64,000 nucleotides of DNA, taken from Entomortierella parvispora. Lineage: Eukaryota; Mortierellomycota; Mortierellomycetes; Mortierellales; Mortierellaceae. The stretch's first letter is position 1; the number at the start of each line of letters is the position of its first letter. Below, in pieces: positions 21,812-34,366 of the stretch. The notes below the pieces were generated by a model, which did no database searches, had not been told where the DNA came from, and worked only from the letters and a program-made list of their open reading frames with translations. Position numbers and translations under genes: made by a program. The stretch lies in contig OY752150.1 of the NCBI GenBank assembly GCA_963573315.1, forward strand, positions 930,001 through 994,000, given 5' to 3'.

Positions 21812-24800
21812 TTATTGGAGTTGATATATAGCTGAGCCGAACATAGAGCCGTCGAGCTGTCGACACTTGTTGGAGAACTGGTGCACTTCATCCTTAAAGC
21901 GCTTGGGGCTTCTTGTCCTAAAGAAAGAAAGAAAAATATCGTCAATGGCCAAGTAATGTCAGCCTTGCAGCCCGTCCTGCACACAGCACGCATAGACACC
22001 CATCCAACTGCTTACTGGAGAATGCCTTTCAAAAATTTCTCTTTCGACGCGGGATCTGCGTGTTTGGACGGGAACTCGGACTAAACAAAAAAAAAGAAAC
22101 CTTAGTTGCCTATCCAACAGATCAGATTAATCCAACAATAGTCTTACCTCAGCAAGCAAAGTCTGAATCCAGGCCCGGCATTCCTGTGGGTACTTCCCGA
22201 CTAACGGGTACAAGGTATCGTTCAGCTGAGGTACCATACTCCTAGGAACCTGCCCGCCAATCCCCTAAGAAATCAATTCAAATAAATCAGTGAGAGGCCA
22301 AGTTGCTTTGACTCAAATGAATCACCGAACTTTAACAAGCGTACCAAAAGAACGCCTCGCATCATCTGTGGCCCTATCCTTGACATGAGAGTATCAATTC
22401 GTTGCCTGAGCTCTGGTTGCTCATGTCCTTGGTTCACAAATTCGATCTGTTTTGTTTCGGAAATCAAACAGATGAGCACAAGTCAGCCTCAATTCCACTA
22501 TGAGTGTCAAAGTTGCAAATGTCATCAACATGGTTTCACGGTCCCACGTACCAAGAATAGTAGCGTTGCCTTCAATGCAAGGCGCTCCTGTAAAGCTAAG
22601 CCGGCTATTGCAAAACGCATCAATGCCTCACTTTGGTCTTCGGGGGCACTGTAAAACGCCAAGGGCGCATGTCGAACAAACTAGAAATCAGGAACACTGG
22701 TGAGTAATACCATTCGGTGCAAGTGTTGAATCACATCCGCTATTCACGCTTCATACTTGAGACAAAACCGCAAAAAAGGAGTGGACAATATCAGGGTGCG
22801 ATTCCATGTCTATCCGAACACAGTTGTTTTGAGGCCAAGTTAGGTCATTGTATCAACATTATATCAATCTCGTCTAAAAGAGAAACTCATATAAGGATGT
22901 AAAGTACCTGACAATGATTGCATGCCTTCCATAGTCTTGCCAATCATGACCGCTAGGAGCCTTGCAAATAGTGTCTCATTCTCCTGCTCAGCCGATGAAC
23001 GCTCTCGGCGAGGAGCAACCAGAGTTGAGACGCTGTCAAGATCCAGGATGGAGTTTCCAGCAGGTGTGCCAAGACGCGACTCTGGACTTGAAGATTCGAT
23101 CACAGGCAGAGCGGTTGCAGGCAAGCTGGAGCCAAATTTGGAAGCCAGGGATCCTCCTGTAGATTCATAGTAATAAACTGATACAATCCGAGCGCTTGCA
23201 TCAAGCCAGCATGGGAAAGCGTGCTGTCGATATCCTGTTTCAATCACTTGGGTGATAGCGGGGAGAGGTAAGTATAGAGGTGTAAAGTGCGACACAGTCA
23301 TCATGGTTTTCACTAGAAGACTTGCTTTCTATTGTAGAGGGCACACAAAGAAGACAATGGTAGATATCAGCACCATTTAACACAAAAGAAGAGAAGAGGT
23401 AAATAGCAAGAAATCGTTACCTCTGCAACTTCTGATTCATGTGGCCACATCATCACGGCGCCCTGAAGAATATGATCCATAGATCGTAGCAATTCTACAG
23501 CCATTCCTCCCGAAGCCAAAGAACGAGCTCGGTCCTCTAATGTTTCCTGATACAGCCTTATCCTCTCTTCGCCGGTCCGCATCTCATCATCCAAAGGAGA
23601 TTGCAAACCCTTTAAGCACGAGAGCAGGAATTCAAGTTGGAGAACGATCAAAGCAGCCAGAGGGTCAAGTTCGCTATCTCCATTGCTATTTGTTTGTCGA
23701 CTTTTGTTAATCTCAGAGCTGTCCATTGCAATTCTTTGTTTCCGTGTTTCCAAGCATTCGTTGGACCTTGCAAAAATGTCTCCCAGCAAGCCCTATATTT
23801 GCCAATTGGAACCAGTTTTAGTTCGTTGCAACTTCGGTGTCCTTCAAGCAGCTGTTGATCTCCGGCTTAAACTTACCACTAGAGGATTGATACTGCGTTC
23901 TACTGGAAGTGTTTGGATGACGGTAGAAATCGAAAACACCACACTCCCTTTGATGGAGGGATCGATGGCCTTTTCGACGTTCGCAAAAACGGTCATGAAG
24001 GCATCAATGGCTTCTACAAGAGATTCCCGACAGGTATCGCAAATGTTCTTAAGAGCTTTGGCGGCGTATGGTGCTAGTAACGGTATTTCAAGGGCCGGGA
24101 TCACAAAATTAAGAGCAGGTAGCAGGAATTGCGGATGCACCTTGAACCAATCGGCGTAGGACCCTAGAAGGAGATGGCGAAAAGTTTAGCACGATTGATT
24201 CGTTGAGTAATGCTGCAGAAAATATCCACAAACGATCAAAAATTGATACCAATAAGACCAAGAGCAGTTTCGCGCGCCCTGCAGACAACAGTTGTTGGCA
24301 ATCGACCAAATACGTGATCGCTAAAGAACCTGGGCATTTGGTCACTCTCAGTATGAGGCACCACTTCTGAGAGAGCCTTGAGGGAGTAAAGGGTGGCTTC
24401 CAGCGCAACTAGCTCTGACTCTAGAGGTTGATTGTGGGCGAGATTCGTCCCCATCCTACTCGCTTCCTGGATCCTGTCAAGCTGAGCTGAGCAAGTGTCT
24501 ATCAACTGGGCCAATATTTTTTGATGCAGTACGTGATAAGAATTGATCAAAGTGTCGGCAATCTCTTGGCGATGACCTGAAAACTCCTGTCGAATATCGC
24601 GCGCCCATGTAAGCCAATCTTTGTGCAGCGGAAACTCCAGCTTTCTTCGCAACACATCAACCAATCGGCTATAAACCTGGATCGAGGCTAGCTTGATGCT
24701 TTGCAAAGACTGTCTATCCAAACCCGTAATACTAGATGCGGACGAAACGCTAGACAGTACAGCATTTCTATCATCGTCCAAGCCACTGCTAGCAGTATCC

Positions 24801-26598
24801 TCGTATTCTTCAGTCGGCAGCTCGCTTATGGACTCCTGAAGCACGTACCAAAAGTTTAAGGTCATATCACTGGCGGTTTCGTCCTCTGCGTAGTACCCTG
24901 GGAATCCTGCAAAGCCCATCATCATTCCCAAATAAACAACGATATCTGGCCGAAGAAATTTTGTTGCTATCCAGTCTGAAAAGTTGTCGCCAAAGGTCGA
25001 GAGTAGCTGACATAGGTTTTTGCCAATGTCCTCATCTTCCGCTTGAATGGACTCCAGGAGTTTGGATTGAGCCCATTCGCTGGCGAAGCAGGGCATCAAA
25101 CCCTCACAAATGGTATCCTGATGTCTTGCACCAGCCTTGGAAGACATGATTTCAGACCAAACATCTGCCGCGGCATCGAACGTATTGTCGTCAAGCAAAG
25201 AGTTCATGGCCAATCCTAGCAGTGGCTGAAAGACTCTGATGATTGTGTAGTGTATGGTCAGAAGGAGAGCCCAGCTGAAACATGTTTGAACAGCAGAGTT
25301 TCCGACTTACTCGAACGCAACTCCATATTGTACCCAGCTCCGAAGGCAGACGAGAGCCTTCGACTTGGAGGCAATGTTACTGCCGACTAGGATCTCTTCA
25401 ATAAACCTCATGACAACCGGCACTCCGTTCGACACGTCGTTTGTTAATTTCGCCCTAAAATGCCAACATGCATTCTGAGTACACTGAGACTGAACATATC
25501 GCCTGTATAATTTTGTCGTAAATCTGATTGACTGGGTCCTGTAATGTGCCTACTTTTTCATGGGTTCCAGATCCACGCGTCCAAGCTCTTCCGGAAGGAT
25601 GGTGAAAAATTCGATCAATGCGACTTGTGTTGCTTGCTCAGAGACAAAGCTTCCTTCCACTGTTTGATTAGATCGGGAGCGAAGATCCTGGTAAACGCTT
25701 GAAATGAAGTCTGTCCAGTACGTCGGCACTGCTCGTATCGCATAGGCAGCCAGCTATTGCCCCAGATAATGATTTTGTAAGCCATCGCTCATGTTTCTTG
25801 TACTTTCATGTGAGATGACTAGGATAATTACTTACGGCAAGGCAGAGTTTTGTCCGAATAAATGCTGGACCATTGGAATATCGTACAATCCAGCGAATGA
25901 GCTCCTCCCGCATCCACTCGATCCTTTCCTCGGGGATGGTTTGCCTATCAACGCCATATGAGTATTTAAGAATAAATTGACGGGGAAACACAATGACCAT
26001 GCGTCAATTCTTCCTTGATTGATGTGTACAGCAAGCGAATTAGAAGGCACTGTACCAGTCTCGGGTGATTTTAACTTGATAAGTATGTGCCCCAAAGAAT
26101 TGGCTGTTCTCACTCTATGACGTTCCAATAAGGAATGGAAATAAAATATACCATGAGATTCAAAGTAGCAAGGGTTAGACACTTTACAGTCAATGGGTAT
26201 CTAACAAAGATATTCGGACGGGGCCAAACAAACCCTGCATGTTACCTGTGACGATAGCAGATGCGGGGCGAGCTCCCATGCAAACGCTTCCTTTTGCAAG
26301 TTGTGGAGATACTCCTGAGCGGATTTCTGGTATGAAGAATCCTGACTAGAATAGAATTGCCTAATCACCTGAAGGTGAGACCGAAAGTTATGTACGAAAA
26401 CATGTTAGCATGGGTTAATGTCAGATCTTTAGGCCTCTTTTCTAGATCAAATTTGGTATCTTGTACAGGCGCTTCTCTGCTTGTGAAGTTGTTCGATTCG
26501 TTCTCATTGTCTCAAAAGTCGCGTCCAGGTAGGCTCTCTTATTAGCACAAGTCATGACTACTTGCCTCTTCGACTTGTGGGAGTGTTGGGACCGACAT
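21812..26598 (-). CDS. IPO13: Importin-13-type karyopherin (nuclear transport receptor)
   Basis: Sixteen exons on the minus strand: 26598-26566, 26368-26246, 26114-26056, 25944-25836, 25753-25554, 25454-25311, 25235-24250, 24163-23877, 23792-23421, 23328-22908, 22809-22757, 22680-22552, 22446-22345, 22264-22148, 22080-22016, 21917-21812. They are all phase-consistent and give 1101 residues. The N-terminus has the importin pattern (VIRQFYSSQ, AWELAPHLL, QFFGAHTYQVKITRDW). The middle has GFPGYYAEDE and LNFWYVLQ; the C-terminal part has GIGGQVPRSM. The protein is a HEAT-repeat solenoid expected to carry cargo through nuclear pores under Ran-GTP control. The first intron (26565-26369) starts with GCAAGT, a GC-AG intron that is needed to keep frame. 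A CACGTG box lies 116 bases upstream of the ATG. Some splice choices in short exons could be off by a codon. Confidence 0.88.
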
Positions 26599-26842
26599 CT
26601 CTGTAGCTGATCGCACGTTCCGTGGATGGACTTGGTGTCGCGTTGTTCAAATGAAAGATGTGACAATGGCAAGGCATTGCGAAAGGGCTGCCACTGAATC
26701 AGCAGTAGCAGGTCACGTGAAAATGAATGCAAAAAAAGCTCTATTTATTGTTTGAATACAGCGGGGCCTCATGCCCCAAACGTCTTTCCCTCTCGCCACT
26801 TGTCACATATTATCTCGTTCTCCTACTCGATCCAACCCTTCT

Positions 26843-28502
26843 TTAAACGGGAAGGTTCAAGAGCATGTTGTTTCCCTTCTGGTTGGGAAGATAGGTGACG
26901 TTCTTGGCGTTGGCCAAGGTGCCAGCGATATCCTTGGAAGCCTCAATACGACGAAGCTCAATCAAACCAGCACCGGCCTTCTCCAAGGAAGCGGAAATGA
27001 TCTCGGCGGCGTGGCTAGATATCAGCGACAGGAGACAAAGGTATGTTAGTACATAGTGGACAAAAAAAACAGGCCAGGTAATAAATATACACAAGAGTGT
27101 TTCACGTACGCTTCACCCTCAGCTCTGATGATAGAGGCATTCTTCTCCTGCTCAGCCTTCTCGACAATGAACTTGGCGCGCTCTGCGAGTTTCCATTTTT
27201 TTTAAAAAAAACAGTTAGCGTTTGTGATCCATGGTAGAGAAACAATGATATGGAAATCTGTCTTCGTGAACGTACCGGCCTCCTGCTGGGCAATCTGCTT
27301 TTGCTCGACAGCGTTGGTGAAGTCACGACCGAAAGTCATGGTCGTCTATAATTGCAATGGATATCCAGTTAGATATGAATCCCTATCCCATGCTGCTTGT
27401 AGCCAATGCGCCCATTCTTATCACCAATTAGCAGTCGTGACCAGATTCAACTTACAATAGAAACATCTTCGAGCTCAATGTGGAACTCTCTGGCACGCTT
27501 CGCAAGGTCCTCACGAATCTTCGAGGAGACGAGCTCACGCTGGGTGATAAGCTCACCGGCATCGAACTGAGCCACAATCGACTTCAAGACTTCGTTACCG
27601 ATAGAGGGAAGGACACGCTCATCGTAATCCATGCCGAGTCCCTGGTAGATCTGGGAAAGGTGCTTCACCTCAGGACGGTGGAGGACACGGAGGGTCAAGG
27701 TGACCATTTGCATATCCTTGGATCCAGTTGTGGTCGAGATGTTGCGGGGCTTGGTGCGAACGTCGAATTGAATGGCGCGCTGCAACCAGGGGACCAAAAA
27801 GTGAGTTCCCTCACCAATGGGGTTGGGCTTGACTCCCTCCAATCTGTCGAAGATGACGGCGCGATGTCCTCCCTGAACTGTAGGATCATGGGCAGGTAGA
27901 TATAGTTAGCGCTCAATTACAGCAATCTATTCAACTTTTGGGGTGCGAGCGGCGAGGATGTGATAGGAGGGGCGGGGCACTTGGAAACCCCGAGTATCGC
28001 CGAGAATTGGTTGAGGTCGTTGTCATGACAACACAAAAAGTGGCGAATGTGCCAGGGGTCCTCCCTAGTATTGCTCTAATATGAGTTCGTTCTCTCCATC
28101 TTGCTGTCACTGTCTTCTATTCTAATTCGCTTCATTGTCCTGTTTGGATTGATTTTCTCAGCGGATCACTGCTCAGTCGAGATCCCGTAGATTCAGTCCC
28201 TGTCAACGCTTTTGTCTTGTCGCGATCAGTGAACCTGTCTACTACATGCTTCTCCAGTCGTTGTGCAGAAAAGCAATAACTGATTATCCCTAAATCAGTG
28301 CACCGCTAGACTCTGATCTTGAGTTGTCATGCTGAATCGGGAAGGGAAGATTCGATTTGCTGCGTATTGACATTTGGCGCTCTGGGCGGTAACGAGTGAT
28401 TCGAGTATTTTTCTTACCATCATACATGGAGTACTGCAGGAAAGAAACAGCAGCTCCAACAGGGATGGCAACCTTGGCCAGGGTGTTGAGGATGGCAGAC
28501 AT
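26843..28502 (-). CDS. PHB1: Prohibitin-1
   Basis: Five exons on the minus strand: 28502-28418, 27877-27456, 27345-27276, 27182-27110, 27014-26843. They give 273 residues, close to yeast Phb1. The N-terminal mitochondrial inner-membrane anchor ([20 protein letters not shown]) is followed by the SPFH domain ([48 protein letters not shown]) and a C-terminal coiled coil ([16 protein letters not shown]). Prohibitin-1 pairs with prohibitin-2 in the ring that holds m-AAA protease and organises cristae. Intron 1 is long for this locus (540 nt). A CACGTG box lies about 155 bases upstream. Confidence 0.97.
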
Positions 28503-28697
28503 GGTGCGATGCAGATGTGTGTGTGTGTGGGGTGGAGGGAAAGAGAGTGGATGCAACCAATTTCATCGAGGCAGGACCGTGGGCGGGGCACGGCGCTGTG
28601 ACTGCGCTCATTGTTTTTTCCATGTTGGGAGATTCGGACACGGACTAAAGGTCGTCCACGTGATCTGTGTCGTTCGTTCGTTCGTTTATTGAGGATC

Positions 28698-29620
28698 TTA
28701 GGATATCTGGCCTTTCAAGATGCTCCTGCACCGCACAAGTCCGTGGCTGGTCTTGAATGGCGTTTCCTTGTAGTAGGCAACACCGTCGCGAACAGAGAAA
28801 TGCTCCCTTGACTTCTCAAACCACTTTCGTTTCGGCGTAAGAACCGGCGCGGGGATCGTGTCTATGGCGATATTTACATGTTAGCGCGCGCTGCCACTAG
28901 AACAACTATGATTTCCTTCAAAGCAATGAGAAGACGTGTTCCTACCTGCGTCTGTGTACCCTTCCAGAGTGACTTTGTCTCCAGCTTGACTTCCCTCGGC
29001 GGGTTCCAGTAATCCAACCTTTGTTACCTCGCCATTTGAGTCTTGCTCCATGGCACACAGGAGCATACCCTCGGACATGACTCCACGCAACTTTGAGGGC
29101 TTCATATTGCCGACAACAATGACAGCACGACCTTGCAAGTACTCTCTTGGGACGTGTTTGACAAGTCCACTCACAATTGTTCTATCTGATCCACCCTCCT
29201 TATTGTCACCGATATCCACTAATCAGAAGAGATTGACAATGAGTTAGCCAGTGCCCTATTGGCTGTCCATGTTCGATCGATATAAGTTGAGGACATCAAC
29301 CAACCTTGCTCAATGTAAAGAGATTCGGCATCTGGATGGTTATCAACCGACCGAACGATTCCGACCCGCAGATCCAATTTTGCAATATGGTCTTCGACAT
29401 CCTGAGTTGTCTTGGGAGCCTTGAGGGCTTGTGTCTTTGGTCTAGAGCCTGCAATCGCTTCATCTGGACTGACGTTTTCCGTACTTGAAAGGTTCAACAC
29501 CATCGAAGCCAAGGATGGGCTAACGGTTTCCTCGGGGGAGAAGCTGATGTCGGTATCCTTGGACGCCAGCTCTATTATTGGAAGTAATAGCAGATTTGTG
29601 TTAATTCTTCTGTTTTCCAT
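28698..29620 (-). CDS. EMAP-II/Arc1-type tRNA-binding cofactor
   Basis: Three exons: 29620-29305, 29218-28946, 28861-28698 (minus) give 250 residues. After a short low-complexity N-terminus comes the tRNA-binding OB fold (LDLRVGIVRSVDNHPDAESL, VSGLVKHVPREYLQGR, NMKPSKLRGVMSEGMLL) and then the EMAP-II-like C-terminal extension (PKRKWFEKSREHF...). This is the domain of yeast Arc1, human AIMP1 and the tyrosyl-tRNA synthetase tail, which deliver tRNA to synthetases. The start at 29620 is the first in-frame ATG, only 57 bases from the stop of the gene upstream on the same strand, so extra 5' exons or a fused transcript are possible. An intron 5' site is GTTGGT. Confidence 0.85.
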
Positions 29621-29677
29621 AGCAACATATTTATTGCAACCATTAGTATGACCTGAGGTGCCAATCACTTTGCTAGC

Positions 29678-31745
29678 TTATCCGGCGCTTTGCTTTCTAT
29701 ATCTCTGACCCCAGTCATCCTTATCGTCATCATGGAGAACATCGGGTCTTTTTGTGTTACCTTCTTCCGACTGCTTCCAGTCACTATTGCCGTCTGTCTT
29801 GTGTGGAGGTCTTTCTTTAAAGAGCATTTGCTGAACAAGAGTACTAGAGCTCAAGTCTAGACTGCCAGGTTTGTTGGAAGACAAGCTCGCGCTGGCTGTG
29901 ATTGGGGTCGACAACGGTTGAGAAGGTATAGAGTCTGAAGTTCTACGCCACGATGCCTCGATATCGGCAGCGCTCTTAAAAGAGGAGAGTGAAGGTCGGA
30001 GCTCCCTGGAAGGAACATTGCTCGACTCTAATCCTCCTGCATTAGTCGATTCCTGACTGTATGGCTCACCATCCACATATCCTAAAGTAGGGGCAACGGC
30101 TACAGATGACGATGAGGAAGGTGACGATCCACCATGCCCAGAATAACTCTCGTTCACTGCCCATGCGTCGTCCTTATCGTCAGCAGTGTCTGCACTTGAG
30201 GAAGGAACTTTCGTGGTTGGTGGCGAAGGCGATGATGCGGGTGACTGTCCATCAGTAGTACCGGACTTTGAATCAGAATCCGCGCGGTTATGAGAGACCA
30301 ATGGGTCTTGATGACCGTGGTTCGAGCCAGGGGCAGGGGTTAGGGTAGAGGTCGACTGTTCTTGCCGCTCTAGTGATTTTGAAGACCCAGCAGCTGCCAA
30401 TGATGGTGATGATGAGGCTGAGGACGCTGCCGACAGAGTTGAGAAACGAGCCAGGCTGTAGGCCTGATACCGACTGTTGCCTGCAAAGTCCAGAAAGGAC
30501 GAAGCCCCACAGGAAGAAGTGCCTGGGGACGTACCATGACTAGAATGACCAGAACTTGCGCCTCCACAGCCACTACTTGTTGCGTTGTTTCCTCCTGCCG
30601 AATAGGAAGGTTTGTGGAGGATGCTATGTGGGTGTCCCGAGATCCAGGAATGCCCCATGCGCCGCTGTTGGCGGTCAAGGACCATTGCGGGACCAGGGAA
30701 GGCTCTTTTGCCAGTCACGATGGGTCGTTTGCAACCAATGTACAGATGCAGGTAGGCGGATGACCGTGTGGGAGAAATCAAGGTCTTGGAGGCACATGGG
30801 CCTAAAGATATCGATGCTGACATGACGGATCCACAATCTACTTATGAAGGAAGGAGAATAATGGGTACGGGTTGGAGGTGTTTTTTTTCTTTTTTTTTGT
30901 TCCAGGGGGGCGAAAGTGGACACCAGGATGATGAGTTAAGGGGTACTAGTATTGCAAGTCCTTTTACTATTTGTTTGCTACCGGTTTGCTACCTCGTCCC
31001 ATCGCGAGAGTCGATCCAGGGTCTCAAACCAAGGATCTCTCGCCGCCCCAAAGCTCGCAAGGTGGTCCTGGCTCATTGACCTTGATCGTACTCGTTTTTT
31101 CTCCAATGCTGCGGTTCTCTTCCCGCACACTGCTGCTGCAAGGCCTGTGCGCCAGTCTGCACCCAGCTCGTCTTCCCGCAGTGTTGTGGATCGACCATAT
31201 GTATCCAGCGAGAGACTACGATTCGGGAGGGGTCGTTCATCGTCTGTGGATGCTATAAAATAATCAATGCAGTCAAAGCCAATCTTGCACAAAGCGTGGG
31301 AAAGCCGCCCAGGATTCACCAAAGGTAAGGTCTCGTCAGCGTTAGCGTCAGCTACTTGTTCACAAGAAACAGTTTCTAGAGGAGAATCCACAAGGGCCGC
31401 AGGGTTGAGTGGCGGACCCGAGGCCAACATCACGGAAGACGATGCCACCGTTGGTTTTCTATAACGAGACTGTTGTGTTCCTTGTCGTCGTTCTCTTTGG
31501 AAAAGTGCGGTGCCGCTCAGGGACCGTTGCAGTACCCTGGAGGGATTGAGAGAGCCACCATTGGGAGCAGTTGCAAAGCCTTCCTCTGCTGGAAGCTTTG
31601 TGAAAATACTTGAAGAGTGAGCCAAACGATCCCAACAGTGATCTTCTTCATTCGGATAGATTGAGCAAAGTGCGCGGGAATACGTTGTAAACAAGGTGCT
31701 ATCGACAGGGAGGGAGTTGTCATCGAATTTGTTTATGGCTGCCAT
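29678..31745 (-). CDS. Ser-rich protein of unknown function (two-exon model)
   Basis: Best model: exon 1 31745-30993 and exon 2 30784-29678 on the minus strand (GTAGCA...CCAAG, phase 0), 619 residues. Exon 1 has the only suitable ATG for its frame and encodes a moderately ordered N-terminus (TLFTTYSRALCSIYPNEEDHC). Exon 2 opens with a short ordered block (SSAYLHLYIGCKRPIVTGKR) and then becomes a long Ser/Gly/Thr-rich region ending in an acidic KDDW segment. I do not recognise a family. The intron join is the weak point: the 3' site is not strong, and the two parts could be separate genes, exon 2 then starting at an ATG at 30823. Confidence 0.45.
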
Positions 31746-31923
31746 GTCGCTAAGAGAGGATGATAGTTTAGAATGAGGTTGGGGGAAAGGTGTGGAGAGG
31801 GAAGATTGTTGGGGAGAAAAGATTGGTTTGTGCTCCTTTTTGAAGGGATGGTCCGAGCAACACTCCACGTACAATCAACAAGTACACAAAACCAAAAGTT
31901 TTCTGGGTTGGGGAATAGAGATA

Positions 31924-32599
31924 CTAGCGCTTCTTCTTCCCCTGAGCATTTGATACAACGGCAGCTTCGTACGAACGTACTCGGTTGAAGCACTCGTACA
32001 GCATCCAAAGTGGGAACACGAGAAATGGCAAGTAGACTGAGGTCAAGAATAGTTTCTGAGAATCCGAGACAAGGAAAGGGAAGTCACTGTCCTTGCCAAA
32101 ATTCAGGGTCGTCAGACAAGGCAGGACCGTGGTAACAACGTGGGCAGAGTAAACACAGATCCAAAGGGCAACACTTTTGCGATTATGGTACAGAGCCCAG
32201 GCAGCATAGATAAAGATGGGCAGCTGCAGCAGGCCTTCCATGTGCAGAAATGTCCTGAACCATATCAACGACTTGTCGCCCATGAACGGATCCCTGTAGT
32301 TTTCAATGTAGTACTCTATCAAGAGTTGCAGTATTACTTCGAGTTAACTACACACGATATGCAATATTTATATCTATGTTCACCCATGCCTGGATCAGGG
32401 GTATCTCTAGAGGATGAACACCCCATCATGGTTTACCTGTGAACCTGACTAACGGCTGGATATAGGCCTGAATAAAAGACGGATAGAGGGGAACCACGTC
32501 CATTAAAGTTGTGGTAGGGATGTGGGACACAAAGTATACGAACATGGCCAGGTCTTTGGGCCGAGCAGAGAGTGGCACGCGAGTCCCTGAAGTCGACAT
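31924..32599 (-). CDS. TMEM97: TMEM97/EXPERA-domain membrane protein (sigma-2 receptor family)
   Basis: Two exons, 32599-32437 and 32315-31924 (minus), give 184 residues with four membrane helices. Family features visible are the N-terminal YFVSHIPTTTLMD helix, the conserved WFRTFLHMEGLLQLPIFI segment with acidic and aromatic residues, and a lysine-rich C-terminus (GKKKR) that looks like an ER retention signal. In animals TMEM97 binds sterols and acts with NPC1; here an ER sterol-related role is inferred by homology. It is divergent from the GRASP gene with 220 bases between the ATGs, which contain a CACGTG box. Confidence 0.9.
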
Positions 32600-32819
32600 T
32601 GTCCCGAGTGATGGTGAGGATTAGAATTAGAATGAGGAACACGCGAGATGGGGCGAATACCGTTGGGAAAAAGTACTTCACGTGACCAATTGAACTTGGC
32701 CGCTCTCAACTTGACTTCAACGCGTTTGCCCATGAACAGTGGATGGACAAATTCGCTCCTTTTCACAATCGTTTTAACTGCTCACACCATCGACTTGACG
32801 AGAGCTCTTTCGCGGGACC
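32600..32819. promoter_or_regulatory. Divergent promoter with CACGTG box (TMEM97 / GRASP)
   Basis: 220 bases between two start codons on opposite strands. A CACGTG palindrome (in TTCACGTGACC) lies at 32679-32684, about midway. Confidence 0.5.
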
Positions 32820-34366
32820 ATGGGAAATACAGCCTCAGGAGAAGAAGGGAGACATCGCCTCGGGTACCATGTGCTGCGAGTAAGGAATCTTCACTTGTGG
32901 CAATTCGGTAGCTCTACGTCCATGGTTAACTGAAAAACGCTCTACTGGAACAGGTCAAAGAGGATTCTCCAGCATACAGGGCAGGACTCAGGCCATTCTT
33001 TGACTATATCGTAGCAATCAATGGTGTCCGACTCAACACAGAAGGCTCGTATCTTCAGGAACAGATGATCGCTAACGAAGAAAAGACAGTTATACTTGAC
33101 GTGTACTCCACACGGGAGCAAGCTGGTCGACGTAAGCCCTTCTCAACCAATTTTCATTTTGGAATTTACATTGAGATGGCATCCGAGTCTCACAACATTT
33201 CCATTAGGGATCGAGATGATTCCTTCCAGGAACTGGGGTGATGGCCGGGGGGGTTTAATTGGATGCAGCATTCGATTCTGCATGTTTGATGCTGTGAACG
33301 ATGTCGTCTGGCATGTCCTGGTAAGTGCATTTAGCAAACCTGCCACTTTTGATGGAGTGCAGGAGTGTAGGCCTTTAACTCTTCTTTCATTATTTATTGC
33401 GGTATCATAGGATGTGGCACATGGTTCTCCAGCAGAACGGGCTGGACTTTGCGCGCATTCTGACTATGTAATCGGGACACCTTACGGAATAATGAGGGGC
33501 GAAGGCGACCTATACGATCTCGTGGAGGACAACATCGGGGAGCCCCTTCGTCTTCATGTTTACAACTCGGAAACAGACCACGTGCGAGAGGTTGGTCACA
33601 GTGACATGTTCACGGAAATATTCGTTTCAAAAGCGGTGGTCTAATGCATGTGTCATCCTTTTGTAGATCGTGATTGTCCCTAACGAAGAATGGGGTGGGG
33701 AAGGCCTGCTCGGATGTGACGTTGGATATGGGTATGTTGATGAAAAAGAACCTTGCTGCCACACACTCGAACAAATCTAACCGATGCTATTCCTGAAATA
33801 ATTTTGTGCGCATCAGATATCTGCATCGCCTACCACGCCAAGGGTCGTTTGTTCACCAGGGAGGTTCACCTAATAGGCGCCCATCCATGCCAACGTTTTC
33901 TTCTCAAGAGTCGGCTTCAGAGCCAAGCTATGTGAGGAACACCATGCCCGCCACATTTGCACCTGGTGAACAACAGTTTGATATCCTAGCCCCGACCCCT
34001 CGGCCACCTCAGTCGCCTTCTTGGCTTAACCCAAATACATCATTGGAGGGCACTCTACAGAGCACCGCCATAGCATCGGAGCATGTCGAAGATGATCATG
34101 AGTGGCCCCCACTTCGTTTTGGTCGCGGCGAGCGACCTGATGCAGAAGACGAGGATGAGCCGGATTCTGAAGAAGAGTTTGTACCAAGAGGACAAAGTCG
34201 TGATGAGAGTCAACATGTCACGGGCGCTGCCCCTGGTTCCAACCAACATGATACCGTGGCGCCAATACCCCCGAAAGCCGACGTGAACAATGGCGAGATT
34301 CCTTTCGGAGGTGCCAATCTAAATGCAGGCAGTTCAGGAGTGCAGAACAGTACTTTTTTTTCATAG
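32820..34366 (+). CDS. GRH1: Golgi reassembly stacking protein (GRASP/Grh1)
   Basis: Six exons: 32820-32879, 32954-33131, 33208-33320, 33411-33590, 33667-33731, 33817-34366. They give 381 residues. MGNTAS is an N-myristoylation signal. Two tandem PDZ-like GRASP domains are clear: [20 protein letters not shown] with [12 protein letters not shown]; then WGGRGG-type loop [25 protein letters not shown]; and [16 protein letters not shown]. The tail (from about 240) is a Pro/Ser/Asp-rich linker. GRASPs tether early secretory membranes and support unconventional secretion. The exon 4 to 5 junction uses a GTTGGT donor. Confidence 0.95.

Noticed and set aside
28513-28532. (TG)n run as a regulatory Z-DNA element near prohibitin
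   Set aside because: Short dinucleotide run in the leader (another at 35288 in an intron); there is no evidence beyond simple sequence.
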